A stretch of 64,000 nt of DNA from Flavobacterium alvei. GTDB taxonomy: Bacteria; Bacteroidota; Bacteroidia; Flavobacteriales; Flavobacteriaceae. Position 1 is the first letter of the stretch. Each line of letters starts with the position of its first letter. The notes under the pieces were generated by a model. That model saw only the letters and a list, made by a program, of their open reading frames with translations, was not told the origin of the DNA and searched no databases. Location of the stretch: assembly GCF_002920895.1 (NCBI RefSeq), contig NZ_PQVG01000001.1:558001-622000 (forward strand). Direction: 5' to 3'. The position numbers were made by a program, and so were the translations under genes. Positions 36,534 through 45,963 of the stretch are shown here, one piece after another.

Positions 36534-38906
36534 ATGAAACAACTAATTAGTGTTTTTGTATTTCTTATTGCAACAGGTTTTGGTTACTCGCAAAATGCAG
36601 ATAACCAGCAAAAAATAAAAACCAATTTAGAAGATTATTTTCATTTCGAGAGAGAGAATATTCACGTACAATTCAACAAAACGATATACATATCTAACGA
36701 AAATATCGCTTTTAAAGGCTATGTTTTTAACAAACAGAGCAGTTTTCCCAACTTGAACACCACCAATGTACAGTTGGTCATTTATGATACACAAGGCCAA
36801 GTAATTCTAAAGCAATTACTCCACACTTCGCTAGGAACTTTTGAAGGAATTGTGACTTTAGACGAAAAGATAGCTTCAGGAAAATACCGTTTTCATTTTT
36901 ACACCAATTGGATGAATAATTTTATGGAAGACGAATCCTTTGCTCAAAACATAGAGATAATCAACCTAAAGGAGTCTTATAATTTAAAAACAAATCAACC
37001 CGATTACAAAGCTGTTTCTATACTTTTTAACCCAGAAAGCGGTTCTTTTATTAAAGGAATCAGCAACACAATGGGTATTCAAATTAAGGATTGCAACGAT
37101 TTAGGAATTCAAATCATAGAAGGATTAGTGGTAGATTCGAAAGGAAAATCCATCACAACTTTCTTTACCAACAAAATGGGTTACGGAAAATTTGAATTGA
37201 CTCCAGATTCAAACGAAACCTACTCGGTAAAAATCGCAACAGACCAACTGAAAATGGAAAAACAATTGCCCAAAGTAACCAATTCGGGCCTTACCATAAC
37301 CTACAATAACAATTTACCCAACAATATGTTGGAGGTTTCTGTAAAAACCAATTCGGATGGCGTGAATTTATACCAAAATAAAAATTACACTTTGCTCATT
37401 CATCAAAACGGAAAATACATTCAAAAAGAATTTAATTTTAATGACAAGAACCTAATCCAAATCCTAATTTTCGATAAAAATGAGTTGTCAAATGGGGTGA
37501 ATAGCATTCGAATAATTGATGAAAATTTAAACGAAATTGCGGAAAGATTGCTCTATTTGAACAAGCAACCTAAAGAAATTCCAATATTGGAAACTCAATT
37601 TACAGCCAACGACAGCATCCACTTATTTGGGAAACTAAATACAAAAGTGGCTAATTTAAGTATCAGTATTTTGCCAATAGAAACGGCTTGTCTCGACCAG
37701 AAAAATTCAATTTTAGGAACATTAAATCTCAACGCTTATCTAGAAAAACCAGTTCTAAACAACTACATTTATTTTGACCGCCAAAACGTAACTAGGGCTT
37801 TTGACATGGAATTATTGATGCTCAATCAGACTAAAAGCAAATACTTTTGGAACAATATTATGAGCCATAAACCAATGGAATCCTATACATTTACCAAAGG
37901 AATTACCATCAATGGAACCATCGTAAAACCATTGAACCCAAAAACAAAATATAAAGTCGCATTAATCTCTTTGAAAAATAAAATTTTTGAAGAAGCAATC
38001 CTGGACAAAAACAACATGTTTAGTTTTGATAATTTTTTTGCAAGAGATTCTACAGCCTATCAACTAGAATTAATGAACGAAAAGAACCTAGCCATTGAAA
38101 CAAAGATGATTGTCAACATTTTGAACAATGACCAACCTTTTTTAAAAAAACAAATTTTTGATGGTGCCAATTGTCAACCGATAAAAGATTTGAATAGAAC
38201 TTTCGCCTTTTCGAATGCCGATTTAGAAAAAAAGAGAATTGCATTAAACGAAATTGTCGTTCAAAATAATTATAAAAAACCAATCTACATTCATCAAACC
38301 GAAATGAATAATCAGGCTGCAAAAGCCTATAAAATGGGAGAGACAGATTTTGGTTCGGTCTTGGACTTCATTGGCAGAAACGGTTATGTCACTGGAGTCG
38401 ACCAAGAAAATTCGGCCTACGTTCGCAGTTCTAGACACGAATATTCTGGAAACGAAAGTGTAGCTACTCCAGCTATTTTTGTAGATAATTTTCAAATTTT
38501 CGATTTGAATGTTTTGTACGACCTTGATTTAATGAATGTCGATGAAATTTATATTGACAAAATAGGAACTTCCACTACTGCTACTGGAGGTTACGGAACA
38601 ATTAGAATTTACCTAAAAAAAGGTGTCAATAATAGTTATTTGAAAAAGAAACATACAACTCTAATCGTGAAATCTGGTTTTGCAAAATCTAAAACATTCA
38701 AAAACATAGAATTTCCATTTTCGAGAGAATTTTATCTTTTTGGAACTTTGCAGTGGTCCCCAAGTGTGTTTCTAGATGCCAACCAATTTTTCGAAGTTTC
38801 CTTTCCTAAAATAAATCAAAAAGAGGTTTTAGTTGTGATTGAAGGGTTTACAATCGAAGGTCAATTAATCTCTGAAATAAAGAAATTAAGCACAATTGCA
38901 AAATAA
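36534..38906 (+). CDS. Exported protein with MG2-like domains and a C-terminal TonB plug-like domain, no barrel
   Basis: 790 aa, signal peptide ending near GYSQ (about 19). The N-terminal region resembles alpha-2-macroglobulin MG2-type domains (HVQFNKTIYISNENIAFKGY, then GKYRFHFYTNWM); further beta domains follow. Residues about 615-700 resemble a TonB-receptor plug (MGETDFGSVLDFIGRNGYVT ... LMNVDEIYIDKIG ... GGYGTIRIYLKKG), but no outer-membrane barrel follows. This layout is widespread in Bacteroidota and its role is unknown. A bidirectional terminator lies immediately downstream. Confidence 0.8.
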   Translation: MKQLISVFVFLIATGFGYSQNADNQQKIKTNLEDYFHFERENIHVQFNKTIYISNENIAFKGYVFNKQSSFPNLNTTNVQLVIYDTQGQVILKQLLHTSLGTFEGIVTLDEKIASGKYRFHFYTNWMNNFMEDESFAQNIEIINLKESYNLKTNQPDYKAVSILFNPESGSFIKGISNTMGIQIKDCNDLGIQIIEGLVVDSKGKSITTFFTNKMGYGKFELTPDSNETYSVKIATDQLKMEKQLPKVTNSGLTITYNNNLPNNMLEVSVKTNSDGVNLYQNKNYTLLIHQNGKYIQKEFNFNDKNLIQILIFDKNELSNGVNSIRIIDENLNEIAERLLYLNKQPKEIPILETQFTANDSIHLFGKLNTKVANLSISILPIETACLDQKNSILGTLNLNAYLEKPVLNNYIYFDRQNVTRAFDMELLMLNQTKSKYFWNNIMSHKPMESYTFTKGITINGTIVKPLNPKTKYKVALISLKNKIFEEAILDKNNMFSFDNFFARDSTAYQLELMNEKNLAIETKMIVNILNNDQPFLKKQIFDGANCQPIKDLNRTFAFSNADLEKKRIALNEIVVQNNYKKPIYIHQTEMNNQAAKAYKMGETDFGSVLDFIGRNGYVTGVDQENSAYVRSSRHEYSGNESVATPAIFVDNFQIFDLNVLYDLDLMNVDEIYIDKIGTSTTATGGYGTIRIYLKKGVNNSYLKKKHTTLIVKSGFAKSKTFKNIEFPFSREFYLFGTLQWSPSVFLDANQFFEVSFPKINQKEVLVVIEGFTIEGQLISEIKKLSTIAK

Positions 38907-38914
38907 TAAATAAC

Positions 38915-38952
38915 AAAAAAAACTCCGAAGTTTAAAAGTTTCGGAGTTTTTT
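38915..38952. terminator. Bidirectional terminator between convergent genes
   Basis: AACTCCGAA pairs with TTCGGAGTT, flanked by A- and T-runs. It sits between the MG2/plug gene (+) and the DedA gene (-) and is nearly the same sequence as the hairpin at 34426-34462. Confidence 0.82.
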
Positions 38953-38962
38953 CATAAATCTT

Positions 38963-39640
38963 TTATTCAATATGAACTCTTTTTTTGAATAATTTCCAAA
39001 GCACTGGAAGCGTTGTTACAAGCACAATTCCTATAACAATATATTCGATATGTTTTTTCAAATCAATACCGAATTTGTCTAAAAACATTGCTGACAAATA
39101 ATGCCCTGCAAAAATCATACTGAAAGACCATAGGACAGAACCCAAAATATTATTAAACATAAATTTCTTTTTATCCATCGCAGCAATTCCAGCTACAATG
39201 GGTGCAAAGGTTCTGAAAATAGGTAAAAAACGAGCAAAAATAATGGCTTTCCCTCCATATTTATCGAAAAAATCTCTCGATTGTAAAAGGTATTTTTCCT
39301 TAAACCAAAACGTATCTTCTTTATTATAAAGATAAGTTCCGCCTTTCACTCCAAACCAATATCCTACCATATTACCAAAAACTCCTGCTGCTGAAACTAA
39401 AGCTGATAGCAATACAACATTCGCAAATTCATTGCCCACCGCAATCTGGCGAGTTAATAATTCGCTGTAAATCCCTGCTAAAAACAACAAACTATCTCCT
39501 GGAAGAAAAAACCCTGCAAACAATCCAGTTTCGGCAAAAATTATGAATAGGATTACTAACAATCCCATTTTTACTCCGCCAAATTCCATCAAAATATAAA
39601 ATTCTGGATTTATTAGCTGCGTCCAATCAAAATTATTCAT
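38963..39640 (-). CDS. DedA family membrane protein
   Basis: 225 aa with five to six membrane segments. DedA/SNARE-associated motifs are present: ETGLFAGFFLPGDSLLFLAG near the N-terminus and KYGGKAIIFARFLPIFRTFA followed by PIVAGIAAM. DedA proteins affect lipid carrier flipping (undecaprenyl phosphate or phospholipids) and membrane homeostasis; the substrate here is unknown. Confidence 0.9.
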   Translation of the reverse strand: MNNFDWTQLINPEFYILMEFGGVKMGLLVILFIIFAETGLFAGFFLPGDSLLFLAGIYSELLTRQIAVGNEFANVVLLSALVSAAGVFGNMVGYWFGVKGGTYLYNKEDTFWFKEKYLLQSRDFFDKYGGKAIIFARFLPIFRTFAPIVAGIAAMDKKKFMFNNILGSVLWSFSMIFAGHYLSAMFLDKFGIDLKKHIEYIVIGIVLVTTLPVLWKLFKKRVHIE

Positions 39641-39776
39641 ATAAATATTTTAAAAATTCTCGGTTGTGAAAGTAATTATAATTTAGCAAAACAGCACTAT
39701 CAAGTCAATGGATTTGCAGTTTTTTAATAAATATTTAATAAAAACACCATTCAATTGAAAACTTAAACTAATCTCA

Positions 39777-39812
39777 TAAAAAGGAATTCCAAAAATGTTG
39801 GAATTCCCTTTC
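39777..39812 (-). terminator. Terminator of the HMA/TonB operon
   Basis: GGGAATTCCAACA-type stem with GGAATTCC on the other side; on the minus strand it ends in a T-run, 10 nt after the HMA gene stop. Confidence 0.75.
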
Positions 39813-39821
39813 TTACCTTGA

Positions 39822-40163
39822 CTACCATCTATCATATTGACAACAACCTGGTAGTTTGTCATAACTTTCTTTGGTGGATTTAAACTCTTTAGTATCGTGT
39901 CCCACTTTTGCAATTGCAACTTCTACAGCTTTAATCGAGGTTTTCTCTTCATTAATTATCACATTTAGTTTATGAGAATCAATGTCCCAACTCGCCATTT
40001 TTACACCACTAACCGAAAAAGCTGCTTTTTGAATTCGGTTTTGACATTGTTCGCAATTGCCATTCACTTCTATGGTGTATTTTGCATTTTTATTCTTTTT
40101 AGTTTGTGCTTGTACAGAAAGTGTTACTACTAATAACATCATTCCTAAAAATAGATTTTTCAT
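39822..40163 (-). CDS. Exported heavy-metal-associated (HMA) domain protein
   Basis: 113 aa with a signal peptide (cleavage near VQAQ, about 20) and a single HMA fold carrying the metal-binding pair Cys37-xx-Cys40 (NGNCEQCQNR). A second CC pair occurs near the C-terminus (LPGCCQYD). HMA domains carry Cu(I) or similar soft metals; as an exported form it likely works in the periplasm. Last gene of a three-gene operon with a TonB receptor and a HYC_CC_PP protein. Confidence 0.88.
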   Translation of the reverse strand: MKNLFLGMMLLVVTLSVQAQTKKNKNAKYTIEVNGNCEQCQNRIQKAAFSVSGVKMASWDIDSHKLNVIINEEKTSIKAVEVAIAKVGHDTKEFKSTKESYDKLPGCCQYDRW

Positions 40164-40222
40164 ATTTTACTTTTTTAATTGTTATTGAAATTGATTTTTT
40201 GTCATTGTCATTGACATTGTTG

Positions 40223-42250
40223 TTATTTTATTTTGAATCGAAGTCCCGCATAGTACATTTGCCCAAAAACGGGCGCATATACAATAGATGCATCGAATGT
40301 TGAGCCAAAAGGATTTTCAGAACCTAAAATTGCTTTTTCTTGTTTGTAATTTCCAACGTTTTCTCCGCCAAAATACATTTCGAAAGTTGAAGAAAAAGTT
40401 CGAGTAATTTGAAAATTCATCAAAGAATAGGAAGGCGAATAAACCGGAAGTCTATCTTCTATTGGGTTTGATGCCGTTTCTGGCAGTTTTTGTTGTCCCA
40501 TCCAGTTGTAAGTGAAATCAAATTTCCATTGTTTTCCTTTATCAGTAATATGAGTTTCATATCCTAAATTAGCAAAAAATCGATGTTTGGCTTGCAAAGG
40601 TCTTTCGCTACTTCCGCTCAAATAATCGGTTTGAATGTCATAATATTTATAAGCAGTTCGGATATCTAAATGTTTCACTAATTCTACATTAAAATCAATT
40701 TGCAAACTATTGGCAAACGATTTTCCGTTCAAATTGTAAAACAAAACTTGATGCGTTCCCGAAATTGCTGGAGCGGTATATAAATCGACAACTACTTGTT
40801 TTGTAAAATCGGTTTTGTAAAAATCAAAACCAATGTCGGAATTTCGTCCAAAAAGCTTAAACTTTTGATTAAAACTCAATCCGTAATTCCAAGCGATTTC
40901 AGGATCTAAACCATAAATTTTGCCGCTAGCATTCAAGACATCAAAGGTTCTTGAACTCGCAAAAAGCGATTGATTTTCAGCAAAAATATTGGCACTACGT
41001 TTCCCTCTACCAGCCGAAACACGTAAAGTAGCTTTCTCCCAAGGATTGTAACGAATGTGCAAACGTGGCGTAAAAAAAGTTCCCAATCGATTGTGATTAT
41101 CCACTCTTCCACCCGCAATTAAACTGAAATTCGAAGCATTATCATACGTATATTCGAAGAAAGCTCCAATTGAATTATCAATTCTACTGTAATCATTCAC
41201 ATTGACAAATTCTTGGTATTTATCATAAGTAAAATTTAAACCTGTGGCGAATTTGTGCATCGTATTATTAATAATCGAGTTGAAAATTAAATTCGAATAA
41301 AAACTACTTTGCTTGATATTGTATTGATTTAGTCCATAATAAGAATCTTGATTATGACTGTTAAAAGCATTTTGAAAACCAAAACTTTGATACGGCATGT
41401 CTTTAAATACATAACCTACTTTCGACGAAACATCAAAGCGTTCTGTATTGATTTCAGAACCCCAAAAATTAGTTGTTCCCTTGTCTTTATTTGGGTCAAA
41501 ATCGGTTTCACCTGCTTGTTTCTTATCATTCATATATCTGAAATTAATGAAACTCACCCAACCTTTCTCGGCATTATAATATTGATAACGGTTTAAAATA
41601 TTGACTTGTTTTGCCAACGGATTATCCAGAAAACCGTCATCATTCATATCCTTTTTGGCCGTTCTTGCATTTCCGTGAACAAACAACGCACTTGACCATT
41701 TATCCGAAAGTTTGGCATTGAAATGCGTATTTAATTCAAACCGAGAATCGGAAGAGCCGTAAGCATTCAAGAAAAAAGGAATATTATTTATGGGTTTAAT
41801 TAATTCGGTATTGATTTGTCCTGAAATACTTTCGTATCCATTGACAACACTGCCCGCACCTTTTGTGATTTGGATACTTTCAATCCAAGTTCCTGGTGTA
41901 AATGACAGCCCATAAGCTTGTGAAGCACCACGAACAGAAGGAATATTTTCCTCGTCAATCATCAAATAAGGGCTCGTTAAACCCAGCATTTTGATTTGTT
42001 TTGTCCCAGTCAATGCGTCCGAAAAATTGACATCTATTGATGGATTGGTCTCGAAACTTTCGGCGAGATTGCAACAAGCGGCTTTGAGTAATTCCTTGCT
42101 AGTTACCAATGTTGTATTTGCGGTAATCTTAGAGGATTTTTGTAAGCCTTTGCTTTTAGAAACTACTTTTACCACCTTTAATGTGTCCTGAGAATAGGAT
42201 GTAAACGCACACAACAAGCTCAATAAAAGTATTGAAATTTGTTTTTTCAT
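40223..42250 (-). CDS. TonB-dependent outer-membrane receptor, probable metal uptake
   Basis: 675 aa, signal peptide ending SYSQ (about 21). Plug domain (about 45-160) including KELLKAACCNLAESFETNPS, a Cys-Cys form seen in receptors next to HMA proteins, and a 22-strand-type barrel to the C-terminus (GQMYYAGLRFKIK). It lacks the N-terminal carboxypeptidase-like domain of SusC-type receptors. Flanked on the same strand by HYC_CC_PP and HMA genes, suggesting copper or another soft metal as substrate; this is inferred from context. Confidence 0.9.
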   Translation of the reverse strand: MKKQISILLLSLLCAFTSYSQDTLKVVKVVSKSKGLQKSSKITANTTLVTSKELLKAACCNLAESFETNPSIDVNFSDALTGTKQIKMLGLTSPYLMIDEENIPSVRGASQAYGLSFTPGTWIESIQITKGAGSVVNGYESISGQINTELIKPINNIPFFLNAYGSSDSRFELNTHFNAKLSDKWSSALFVHGNARTAKKDMNDDGFLDNPLAKQVNILNRYQYYNAEKGWVSFINFRYMNDKKQAGETDFDPNKDKGTTNFWGSEINTERFDVSSKVGYVFKDMPYQSFGFQNAFNSHNQDSYYGLNQYNIKQSSFYSNLIFNSIINNTMHKFATGLNFTYDKYQEFVNVNDYSRIDNSIGAFFEYTYDNASNFSLIAGGRVDNHNRLGTFFTPRLHIRYNPWEKATLRVSAGRGKRSANIFAENQSLFASSRTFDVLNASGKIYGLDPEIAWNYGLSFNQKFKLFGRNSDIGFDFYKTDFTKQVVVDLYTAPAISGTHQVLFYNLNGKSFANSLQIDFNVELVKHLDIRTAYKYYDIQTDYLSGSSERPLQAKHRFFANLGYETHITDKGKQWKFDFTYNWMGQQKLPETASNPIEDRLPVYSPSYSLMNFQITRTFSSTFEMYFGGENVGNYKQEKAILGSENPFGSTFDASIVYAPVFGQMYYAGLRFKIK

Positions 42251-42325
42251 AAAAATTGATTTTAATGTTTTGTAATCAGAAATATCAAACCAAAAGAAGG
42301 TTTGATTTCAAAAAAAACATTAAAA

Positions 42326-42751
42326 TCAGGCGTAGAAAACGTATTGATGGTATAATTTGAAAAGTGGTGGCGCGTTGGCATCACAATAATAAGAGAGGAT
42401 GCAATTGCTTTCAAAATTTGAATATTCAGAGAAAACGATAGGATTCCATTCTTCGAATATAAAAGTAAAATCGGGCTGAAAAGAGATTGAACTTAAAGTT
42501 ACTTTTCCAGATTTTTTCTGAAAATGAACTACTTTATCCTTGCAACAACTTTCTTTTTTGTTGACAATGTTTGAAGATTTTGGAGGACAACAACTTTCCT
42601 TTTTTAGACTTTGTACTTCTTTAGATTCTAAATATACGGGCTTGATAGAAGCTATTTTCCCTCCACAATAATGCACATCAATAGCAAATCCCGTATTGGA
42701 AACCAACAGGAATAAAGCCAATAAAAAACTGATGTGCTTTTTGAATTTCAT
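42326..42751 (-). CDS. HYC_CC_PP family protein
   Basis: 141 aa with a signal peptide (FLLALFLLVSNTGFA). It contains the elements that give the family its name: HYCGGK after the signal peptide, two Cys pairs (KESCCPPK and KESCCKDK) and ANAPP near the C-terminus. Cys-rich and exported, it probably binds metal. First gene of the operon with the TonB receptor and HMA protein; a -7 box lies directly upstream. Confidence 0.85.
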   Translation of the reverse strand: MKFKKHISFLLALFLLVSNTGFAIDVHYCGGKIASIKPVYLESKEVQSLKKESCCPPKSSNIVNKKESCCKDKVVHFQKKSGKVTLSSISFQPDFTFIFEEWNPIVFSEYSNFESNCILSYYCDANAPPLFKLYHQYVFYA

Positions 42752-42755
42752 AGTA

Positions 42756-42763
42756 CAAATTTA
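42756..42763 (-). promoter_or_regulatory. -7 promoter box of the HYC_CC_PP/TonB/HMA operon
   Basis: TAAATTTG on the minus strand, exact consensus, but only 4 nt before the ATG, giving a nearly leaderless transcript; it may be fortuitous. Confidence 0.3.
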
Positions 42764-42796
42764 AGTATTTAAATCCTTCCTAAAATAAAAATTATG

Positions 42797-44152
42797 TTAA
42801 ATATCAAACTCTTGATTCATCTGTGGAATAACACATTCAAAACCGTATTTTTCAGTGATTTTTGTGCTAAGTTCCTCAAAAGCTTCCTTTTCGCCGTGAA
42901 CCAAAAATACTTTTTGGGGCTTGTTTTGCAATTCCGAAAGCCAATTAACCAAATCCTTTTGATCGCCGTGAGCCGATAAACCTTCTATTTCAAGAATGTT
43001 AGCTTTTACTTCGTATTGTTTGCCGTAAATTTTAATTTCTTTATCTCCTTCTAACAATTTTCTTCCACGAGTTCCTTCGGCTTGATAGCCAATGATGATT
43101 ACAGTAGTTTCAGGCAATCCAATATAACGTTCTAAATAACTCAAAACTCTACCTCCAGTAATCATTCCGCTGGCTGCAATGATTACTTTGGGTTGAGGAT
43201 TGTAAATAGTATCAATTGTTTCTTGATAATCTGTATTCATTGTAAACATCTGACACATTGCAACATACTCGTGTTCGGGCAATTTGTGCCATCTTCTATT
43301 ATTTTCGAAAATATCCAGCACTTTAATTCCCATTGGAGTATCAATTATATAGGGAATATTTGGAATCCTATCTTCGGTTTTGAGTTGCCACAACAAATAC
43401 ATTATCGTTTGTGCTCGCTCTACAGCAAAACTCGGAATGATAACCGTTCCGCCTTTTTGAATTGTATTGTTGATGTAAATTTCCAATTCGGCTTTGGCAT
43501 CTGTCTCAGGATGGAGTCTATTTCCGTATGTGCTTTCAAGGAAAACATAATCGGCTTTCTGGGGTTTTGTTGGCGGATACATCAAAATATCATTATCTCG
43601 GCCAATATCTCCCGAAAAAACTACCGTTTTATTTTCTAAATTCAATTCAATACTACAAGCCCCAACGATGTGTCCCGCATTGGTGAAAACCGCTGAAATT
43701 TCGGCATCCAAATCAATTTTTTCATTGGGTTTAATCACTCTAAACAGCGGAAAAACGGCTTCTGCTTTTTTTAAATCATAAAGCGGCTCGGCAATTTCGT
43801 GTTTAGAATAATGTTCTTTATTAGCTTTATAAGCTTCTTCTTCCTGAATTTTAGCACTATCCAAAAGAATCAGTTTAGTAATGTCTTTTGTTGGACTAGT
43901 ACAATAAATTTTGCCTTTAAAGCCTTGATCGACCAATCTTGGCAACCAACCGCAATGATCTAAATGACCGTGAGTCAACAACACAAAATCTATGGTTGAA
44001 GGTTGAACTGGCAAAGGCAGCCAATTGAGTTCTCTTAAAGATTTAATACCTTGAAATTGTCCGCAATCGATCAAAATTCGAACACCATTACTTTCTACTA
44101 CTGTTTTTGAACCCGTTACTGTTCCTGCACCGCCAATAAATTTAATTTTCAT
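42797..44152 (-). CDS. Metallo-beta-lactamase/beta-CASP family nuclease
   Basis: 451 aa. MBL motifs LLTHGHLDHCGWLPRL (zinc ligands), NAGHIVGACS and FSGDIGRDN, then the beta-CASP domain with ESTYGNR, PSFAVERAQ, ASGMITGGRV and the C-terminal SAHGDQKDL. This matches RNA-processing exonucleases of the CPSF-73/YSH1 type, acting on RNA in the cytosol. All predicted zinc ligands are present. It lies 57 nt downstream of an ATP-cone nuclease gene on the same strand. Confidence 0.93.
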   Translation of the reverse strand: MKIKFIGGAGTVTGSKTVVESNGVRILIDCGQFQGIKSLRELNWLPLPVQPSTIDFVLLTHGHLDHCGWLPRLVDQGFKGKIYCTSPTKDITKLILLDSAKIQEEEAYKANKEHYSKHEIAEPLYDLKKAEAVFPLFRVIKPNEKIDLDAEISAVFTNAGHIVGACSIELNLENKTVVFSGDIGRDNDILMYPPTKPQKADYVFLESTYGNRLHPETDAKAELEIYINNTIQKGGTVIIPSFAVERAQTIMYLLWQLKTEDRIPNIPYIIDTPMGIKVLDIFENNRRWHKLPEHEYVAMCQMFTMNTDYQETIDTIYNPQPKVIIAASGMITGGRVLSYLERYIGLPETTVIIIGYQAEGTRGRKLLEGDKEIKIYGKQYEVKANILEIEGLSAHGDQKDLVNWLSELQNKPQKVFLVHGEKEAFEELSTKITEKYGFECVIPQMNQEFDI

Positions 44153-44209
44153 GATTCCTATATTTTATATTCAAGAAATTATAATTGCTAACTATATTTT
44201 GCCGAAGTT

Positions 44210-45040
44210 CTATATATATTCACATAGTTCTGAAGCTTCTTTTAGGACGTTTTTAATACGATTTGAACTCAATCCTAATTTTTCCAAACAGTCTGAATTG
44301 TTAATTAATTCTTTAACTAAAATTACATCTAAAATCAATAATCTGTCTTTTTCAACCAAGGTCAAAGTGGTCAAACAAGTTACAGGATAAAGAAAATTTT
44401 CTGCATTTTTTGTACTTAAATTATTATTTTCGGGATAATTCCAGCTCAACAAATTCAACCCCGAGCATTTTGCAAAAGTAATTGCGTCCGAGGTAAACCG
44501 ATTATTGGTAACAATCCAACATTTTGAAATTATTTCGTTTACCGAAAAAATAGTATGTCGTTTTTCTTTCAAATCATTAAATCGAGACAAAATATACATT
44601 GGGACTTTTACATCTGAATTAGTATCTTTTCCCATATGAAATTTACATTCTATCATCGAAATAATTTGGTCTTTTTTAGCCAATACATCTATTTCGTGGG
44701 TAACACATTTGCCTTGTAAAATCAAATTTGTTTTAGTTTGATAATGCTCTGAGGCAAAAAGTCGAGCGATGTATTTTTCGAAGAAAAACCCATCTGGTCC
44801 TAATAATCGAATGGCTTCTTTAATGTTATACCGTGCAGCGTGAGAGTTTGCTGCTTTTTTTAATAGCCCAAAGGCTCTTTTGTAGATTTGCTTGGTCGAA
44901 ATTCCTTCGTAAAGTTCTTTTTTTATGGTTTCCAAAATAGTTTCGACCACCAATTTGTTGGCTCCTGATTTTAAGAGCGACGCTTTAAGTTTAATGGGAT
45001 CAAAATCGACAATATCTCCACAATGTTTAACTACTTTCAT
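44210..45040 (-). CDS. ATP-cone plus Mrr-like restriction endonuclease protein
   Basis: 276 aa. Residues 1-85 form an ATP-cone domain (KVVKHCGDIVDFDPIKLKAS, as in ribonucleotide reductase and NrdR). Residues about 90-210 form a PD-(D/E)XK nuclease domain with HEIDVLAKK (catalytic Asp) and ISMIECKFHM (ExK). The combination suggests a nucleotide-regulated DNA or RNA endonuclease. The adjacent beta-CASP nuclease gene on the same strand hints at joint nucleic-acid processing. Function not established. Confidence 0.87.
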   Translation of the reverse strand: MKVVKHCGDIVDFDPIKLKASLLKSGANKLVVETILETIKKELYEGISTKQIYKRAFGLLKKAANSHAARYNIKEAIRLLGPDGFFFEKYIARLFASEHYQTKTNLILQGKCVTHEIDVLAKKDQIISMIECKFHMGKDTNSDVKVPMYILSRFNDLKEKRHTIFSVNEIISKCWIVTNNRFTSDAITFAKCSGLNLLSWNYPENNNLSTKNAENFLYPVTCLTTLTLVEKDRLLILDVILVKELINNSDCLEKLGLSSNRIKNVLKEASELCEYI

Positions 45041-45157
45041 CTGTTAGTAATTTAACAATTTACAAAATTATTTCCTTACTAAAGGTACGAAAAATAAAGA
45101 GACCACTTTGTATTTAAAACAAAATTACAAAATGAAATAAAAATGGAGATTATCGAG

Positions 45158-45922
45158 TTATTTAAAACAAACCGGAATGATTTCTCCTTTGGCTAAACAA
45201 TATTTTTCCACCAATTCAGGAGCGATTTTATTGGTGTAATCTTCTTCGACAACGGTAAAACCAATGCTTCTTAGTTTATCAAAATAATCGCGACCATAAA
45301 TGCGAACGTGATCGTATTGACCAAAAATTTTGGCTCGTTCTTTTTGATCTGTAATCGAATCATCGGCAAAGGTTATTTCGCGTTTTAAGTCTTGAGGAAT
45401 TTGTAGAATTGCCATTCCGCCTGGTTTCAAAACTCTATATAATTCCTGCATCGCTTTCGTGTCATCCGGAATGTGCTCCAAAACGTGGTTGCACAAAATC
45501 ACATCGTATTGATTGTCTTCGAAAGGCAAATTGCAAATATCTGCTTTTACATCGGCCAAGGGTGAAAACAAATCAGTGGTGGTATAATCTAAGTTTTTTT
45601 GGATGCGGAACAGTTTGTAAAATGCTTGCTCTGGTGCAAAATGCAGTACTTTCTTTTTGGATGTAAAAAAATCGGTTTGATCGTTGAGATATAACCACAA
45701 CAAACGGTGTCTTTCTAAAGAAAGTGTACTTGGCGAAAGCACATTATTGCGCTGTGTTTCGTATCCATAAGGTAACATCGATTTGAAACTTTTCCCATCT
45801 ATTGGATCAGTGTACTTGTCTCCTTTTAATGAAAAAGCAATAAATGGACGAACTACATAACTCAGTCTTATTAATAATGGACGAGGAACGATATTAAGAA
45901 TTTTTTTAAAAGCTTTTTTCAT
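45158..45922 (-). CDS. Class I SAM-dependent methyltransferase
   Basis: 254 aa. SAM-binding core near 90-190 with VLHFAPEQAFYKLF, CNLPFEDNQYDVILCNHVLE and LYRVLKPGGMAIL, typical of Methyltransf_11. A basic N-terminus (KKAFKKILNIVPRPLLIRLS) may contact membrane or nucleic acid. Substrate unknown. Located downstream of map with a palindromic spacer between them. Confidence 0.88.
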   Translation of the reverse strand: MKKAFKKILNIVPRPLLIRLSYVVRPFIAFSLKGDKYTDPIDGKSFKSMLPYGYETQRNNVLSPSTLSLERHRLLWLYLNDQTDFFTSKKKVLHFAPEQAFYKLFRIQKNLDYTTTDLFSPLADVKADICNLPFEDNQYDVILCNHVLEHIPDDTKAMQELYRVLKPGGMAILQIPQDLKREITFADDSITDQKERAKIFGQYDHVRIYGRDYFDKLRSIGFTVVEEDYTNKIAPELVEKYCLAKGEIIPVCFK

Positions 45923-45963
45923 AGTTGTTAAGCGGAGATTCCTAAAAGTTTTTTATGTGTTTT

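Noticed and set aside
39683..39919. 78-codon open frame overlapping the HMA gene end and its terminator
   Set aside because: It crosses the operon terminator and shares the HMA gene in another frame.
40223..42250. TonB receptor as a SusC-type glycan transporter
   Set aside because: No N-terminal carboxypeptidase-like domain and no SusD gene nearby; the neighbours point to metal handling.
43193..43639. 148-codon open frame antisense to the beta-CASP nuclease gene
   Set aside because: No start context or recognisable domain; a shadow of the real gene.
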